Part shown: positions 61,629 through 64,000 of the stretch, piece by piece
How positions within the stretch are numbered: the first letter of the stretch is position 1
How the letters are laid out: each line of letters starts with the position of its first letter
From: Diadophis punctatus similis
Taxonomy: Eukaryota > Chordata > Lepidosauria > Squamata > Dipsadidae
Direction: 5' to 3'
DNA length: 64,000 bases
Assembly: GCA_023053685.1 (NCBI GenBank)
Contig: JALIGW010000057.1
Span: 3,274,710 to 3,338,709 of the forward strand
Position numbers and translations under genes: made by a program
Notes under the pieces: generated by a model
Database searches by the model: none
What the model was told of the DNA's origin: nothing
What the model saw: the letters and a program-made list of their open reading frames with translations, nothing else

Positions 61629-63952
61629 GTTCCAGGATTATGCTGAAATCAGCCTCTGCATTTTCTCTCTAGCTGACATTTTCCAGATGTGCGGAAGCAG
61701 AGTTCAAAGATTATGCTGAAATCTGCCTTGCAATTTGTCTCCAAGTGAAATTTTCCAGATGTGGAGAACCAGAGTTCAGAGATTATGCTGAAATCTACCA
61801 CATCAATCTCTCTCTAGCTGACTTTTCCAGATGTGCAGAGGCAGAGTTCCAGGATTATGCTGAAATCTACCACATCAATTTCTCTCTAGCTGACATTTTC
61901 CAGATGCGAGGAAGCAGTGTTCCAGGATTATGCTGAAATCAGCCTCTGCATTTTCTCTCTAGCTGACATTTTCCAGATGTGCAGAAGCAGAGTTCCAAGA
62001 TTATGCTGAAATCTGCCTTGCAATTTGTCTCCAAGTGAAATTTTCCAGATGTGGAGAAGCAGAGTTCAGAGATTATGCTGAAATCTACCACATCAATCTA
62101 TCTCTAGCTGACTTTTCCAGATGTGCAGAAGCAGAGTTCAAAGATTATGCTGAAAACTTACACATCAATTTCTCTCTAGCTGAAATTTTCTAGATGTGCA
62201 CAAGCAGAGTTCCAGGATTATGCTGAAATCTGCCTCTGCATTTTCCCTCTAGCTGACATTTTCCAGATGTGAAGAAGCAGAGTTCAAAGATTCTGCTGAA
62301 ATCTACCATATAAATTCCTATGTAGCTGACATTTTTCAGATGTGCGGAAGCAGAGTTCAAAGATTATGCTGAAATCTGCCTTGCAATTTGTCTCCAAGTG
62401 AAATTTTCCAGATGTGGAGAAGCAGAGTTCAGAGATTATGCTGAAATCTACCACATCAATCTCTCTCTAGCTGACTTTTCCAGATGTGCAGAAGCAGAGT
62501 TCCAAGATTATGCTGAAATCTAACACATCAATTTCTCTCTTGCTGACATTTTCCAGATGTGCAGAAGCAGAGTTCCAGGATTGTGCTGAAAACCACCACA
62601 TCAATTTCTCTCTAGCTGACATTTGCCAGCTGTGCAGAAGCAGAGTTCCAGTATTATGCTGAAATGTGCCTTGCAATTTCTCTCTAGCTGACTTTTCCAG
62701 ATGTGAAGAAGCAGAGTTCAAACATTATGCTGAAATCTACCACATCAATTTCTCTCTAGCTGACATTTGCCAGATGTGCAGAAGCAGATTTCCAGGATTA
62801 TGCTGAAATCAGCCTCTGCATTTTCTCTCTAGCTGACATTTTCCAGATGTGCGGAAGCAGAGTTCAAAGATTATGCTGAAATCTGCCTTGCAATTTGTCT
62901 CCAAGTGAAATTTTCCAGATGTGGAGAAGCAGAGTTCAGAGATTATGCTGAAATCTACCACATCAATCTCTCTCTAGCTGACTTTTCCAGATGTGCAGAA
63001 GCAGAGTTCCAGGATTATGCTGAAATCTGCCACATAAACTTCTCTCTAGCTGACATTTTCCAGATGTGCAGAAGCAGAGTTCAAATATTATGCTGAAATC
63101 TACCATATCAATTTCTCTCTAGCTGACATTTGCCAGATGTGAAGAAGCAGAGTTCCAGGATTGTGCTGAAATCTACCATACCAATTTCTCTCTAGCTGAC
63201 ATTTGCCAGATGTGAAGAAGCAGAGTTCCAGGATTGTGCTGAAAACCACCACATCAATTTCTCTCTAGCTGACATTTGCCAGGTGTGCAGAAGCAGAGTT
63301 CCAGGATTATGCTGAAATCAGCCTCTGCATTTTCTCTCTAGCTGACATTTTCCAGATGTGCGGAAGCAGAGTTCAAAGATTATGCTGAAATCTGCCTTGC
63401 AATTTGTCTCCAAGTGAAATTTTCCAGATGTGGAGAAGCAGAGTTCAGAGATTATGCTGAAATCTACCACATCAATCTCTCTCTAGCTGACTTTTCCAGA
63501 TGTGCAGAAGCAGAGTTCAAAGATTATGCTGAAATCTTACACATCAATTTCTCTCTAGCTGAAATTTTCTAGATGTGCACAAGCAGAGTTCCAGGATTAT
63601 GCTGAAATCTGCCTCTGCATTTTCCCTCTAGCTGACATTTTCCAGATGTGAAGAAGCAGAGTTCAAAGATTCTGCTGAAATCTACCACATAATTTCCGAT
63701 GTAGCTGACATTTTTCAGATGTGCTGAAGCAGAGTTCCAGGATTATGCTGAAAGCAGCCTCTGCATTTTCTCTCTAGCTGACATTCTCCAGATGTGCAGA
63801 AGCAGAGTTCAAAGATTATGCTGAAATCTACGACATCAATTTCTCTCTAGCTTACATTTTCTAGATGTGCAGAAGCAGAGTTCCAGCATTATGCTGAAAT
63901 CTACCACATCAATTTTTCTCTAGCTGACATTTGCCAGGTGTGCAGAAGCAGA
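61629..63952 (+). repeat. Short HOR unit, copy 2 (2324 bp, 32 monomers)
   Basis: Same as the previous unit to about 62,446, including TGAAAACTTACAC at about 62,151. It then switches to the order of 52,710-53,280 (offset 9734), with GGATTGTGCTGAAAACCACC and GCCAGCTGTGC. At about 63,010 it switches again to TGCCACATAAACTTC of the right half, and it ends with the normal landmark before 63,953. The mosaic structure shows exchange between distant units. Confidence 0.86.
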
Positions 63953-64000
63953 GTTCCAGGATTATGCTGAAATCAGCCTCTGCATTTTCTCTCTAGCTGA
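63953..64000 (+). repeat. Start of a further HOR unit, cut by the window edge
   Basis: Begins GTTCCAGGATTATGCTGAAA after the CCAGGTGTGC landmark, as at 59,014 and 61,629. The array clearly continues beyond the window on this side. On the left it opens in mid-monomer, so the array extends there too. Confidence 0.9.

Larger units (their letters stand above)
1..64000 (+). repeat. Tandem satellite DNA array, ~73-bp monomer, head-to-tail
   Basis: The entire window is built from one monomer family, read in a single orientation with no inversion and no foreign insertion. A typical monomer runs GCTGACATTTTCCAG, ATGTGCAGAAGCAGAG, TTCCAGGATTATGCTGAAAT, then a variable 3' part, then TTTCTCTCTA. The 3' part defines subtypes: TCTACCACATCAA, TCAGCCTCTGCA, TCTGCCTCTGCA, TCTGCCTTGCAA, TCTGCCACATAAA and TCTACCATATAAA. 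Length varies from 69 to 73 bp. There is no gene, RNA gene or mobile element in any stretch. Arrays of this kind form centromeric, pericentromeric or sex-chromosome heterochromatin in eukaryotes; which applies here cannot be read from the sequence. I do not recognise the family by name. Certain about the tandem structure, uncertain about taxon and chromosomal site. Confidence 0.98.

Noticed and set aside
1..64000. A tandem-repeat protein gene (silk-, mucin- or collagen-like)
   Set aside because: A coding repeat would keep unit length divisible by three. Most monomers here are 73 bp, and stops (TAG in CTCTAGC, TGA in GCTGA) recur in every frame.
1..64000. CRISPR array
   Set aside because: There are no unique spacers; the whole 73-bp unit repeats and varies by substitution, and the array is far too long and homogeneous.
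1..64000. Transposable element, LTR or tRNA/rRNA insertion
   Set aside because: I found no departure from the monomer family on reading through the window, no terminal repeats, and no cloverleaf or rRNA-like tract.
1..64000. Telomeric or subtelomeric repeat, or inverted repeat/hairpin array
   Set aside because: No TTAGGG-like runs; all monomers have the same orientation, so no large palindromes exist.

Overview
The whole 64 kb window is one uninterrupted tandem satellite DNA array. I see no protein-coding gene, RNA gene, transposon, CRISPR array or unique sequence. The basic monomer is about 73 bp (69 to 73 bp in variants), roughly 38% G+C in a representative copy. All of the roughly 880 monomers (64,000 divided by about 72.6) lie head-to-tail in the same orientation. 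Each has a pyrimidine-rich stretch (TTTCTCTCTA), a GCTGACATTTTCCAG block, a purine-rich AGAAGCAGAG block and a TTATGCTGAAATC block. Such arrays are typical of eukaryotic centromeric, pericentromeric or other heterochromatin. CpG is scarce, and many monomer variants are CG/CA/TG triplets at one position, which suggests a genome with CpG methylation (vertebrate or plant more likely than insect or yeast). I do not recognise the family and cannot name a species.

Layout. (1) 1-6400 and about 12,950-18,259 are the same sequence, except that the second copy lacks two blocks of 655 and 435 bp. (2) Between them, 7026 to about 13,839 holds three copies of a 2455-bp, 34-monomer higher-order repeat (HOR), the third shortened; it carries short 69-bp monomers seen almost only here. 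(3) 15,872-35,700 holds four long HOR units of 5083, 4940, 4793 and 5013 bp (about 70, 68, 66 and 69 monomers). They alternate as two types A-B-A-B, so the true repeat is a dimer of about 9.7-9.8 kb. (4) 35,701-51,011 holds a shortened B unit (3341 bp) and then 4212-, 4211- and about 3547-bp copies of a mosaic unit with a B-like first half and an A-like second half. (5) 51,012-53,436 is a scrambled zone of short segments. (6) 53,437-57,363 holds a 1671-bp (23-monomer) duplication and a 437-bp (6-monomer) duplication. (7) 59,014-63,952 holds still shorter units of 2615 and 2324 bp (36 and 32 monomers).

Nearly every length difference between homologous copies is a whole number of monomers (72/73, 290, 435, 437, 507, 655, 727 bp and so on). 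Long copies differ by only a handful of substitutions that I could find by eye. This is the signature of recent unequal exchange or amplification in register. The open reading frames in the window are short by-products of 72-bp monomers (divisible by three) and are not genes. The notable content is the multi-level HOR architecture, its very long units and its recorded deletion and duplication history, not a gene system.
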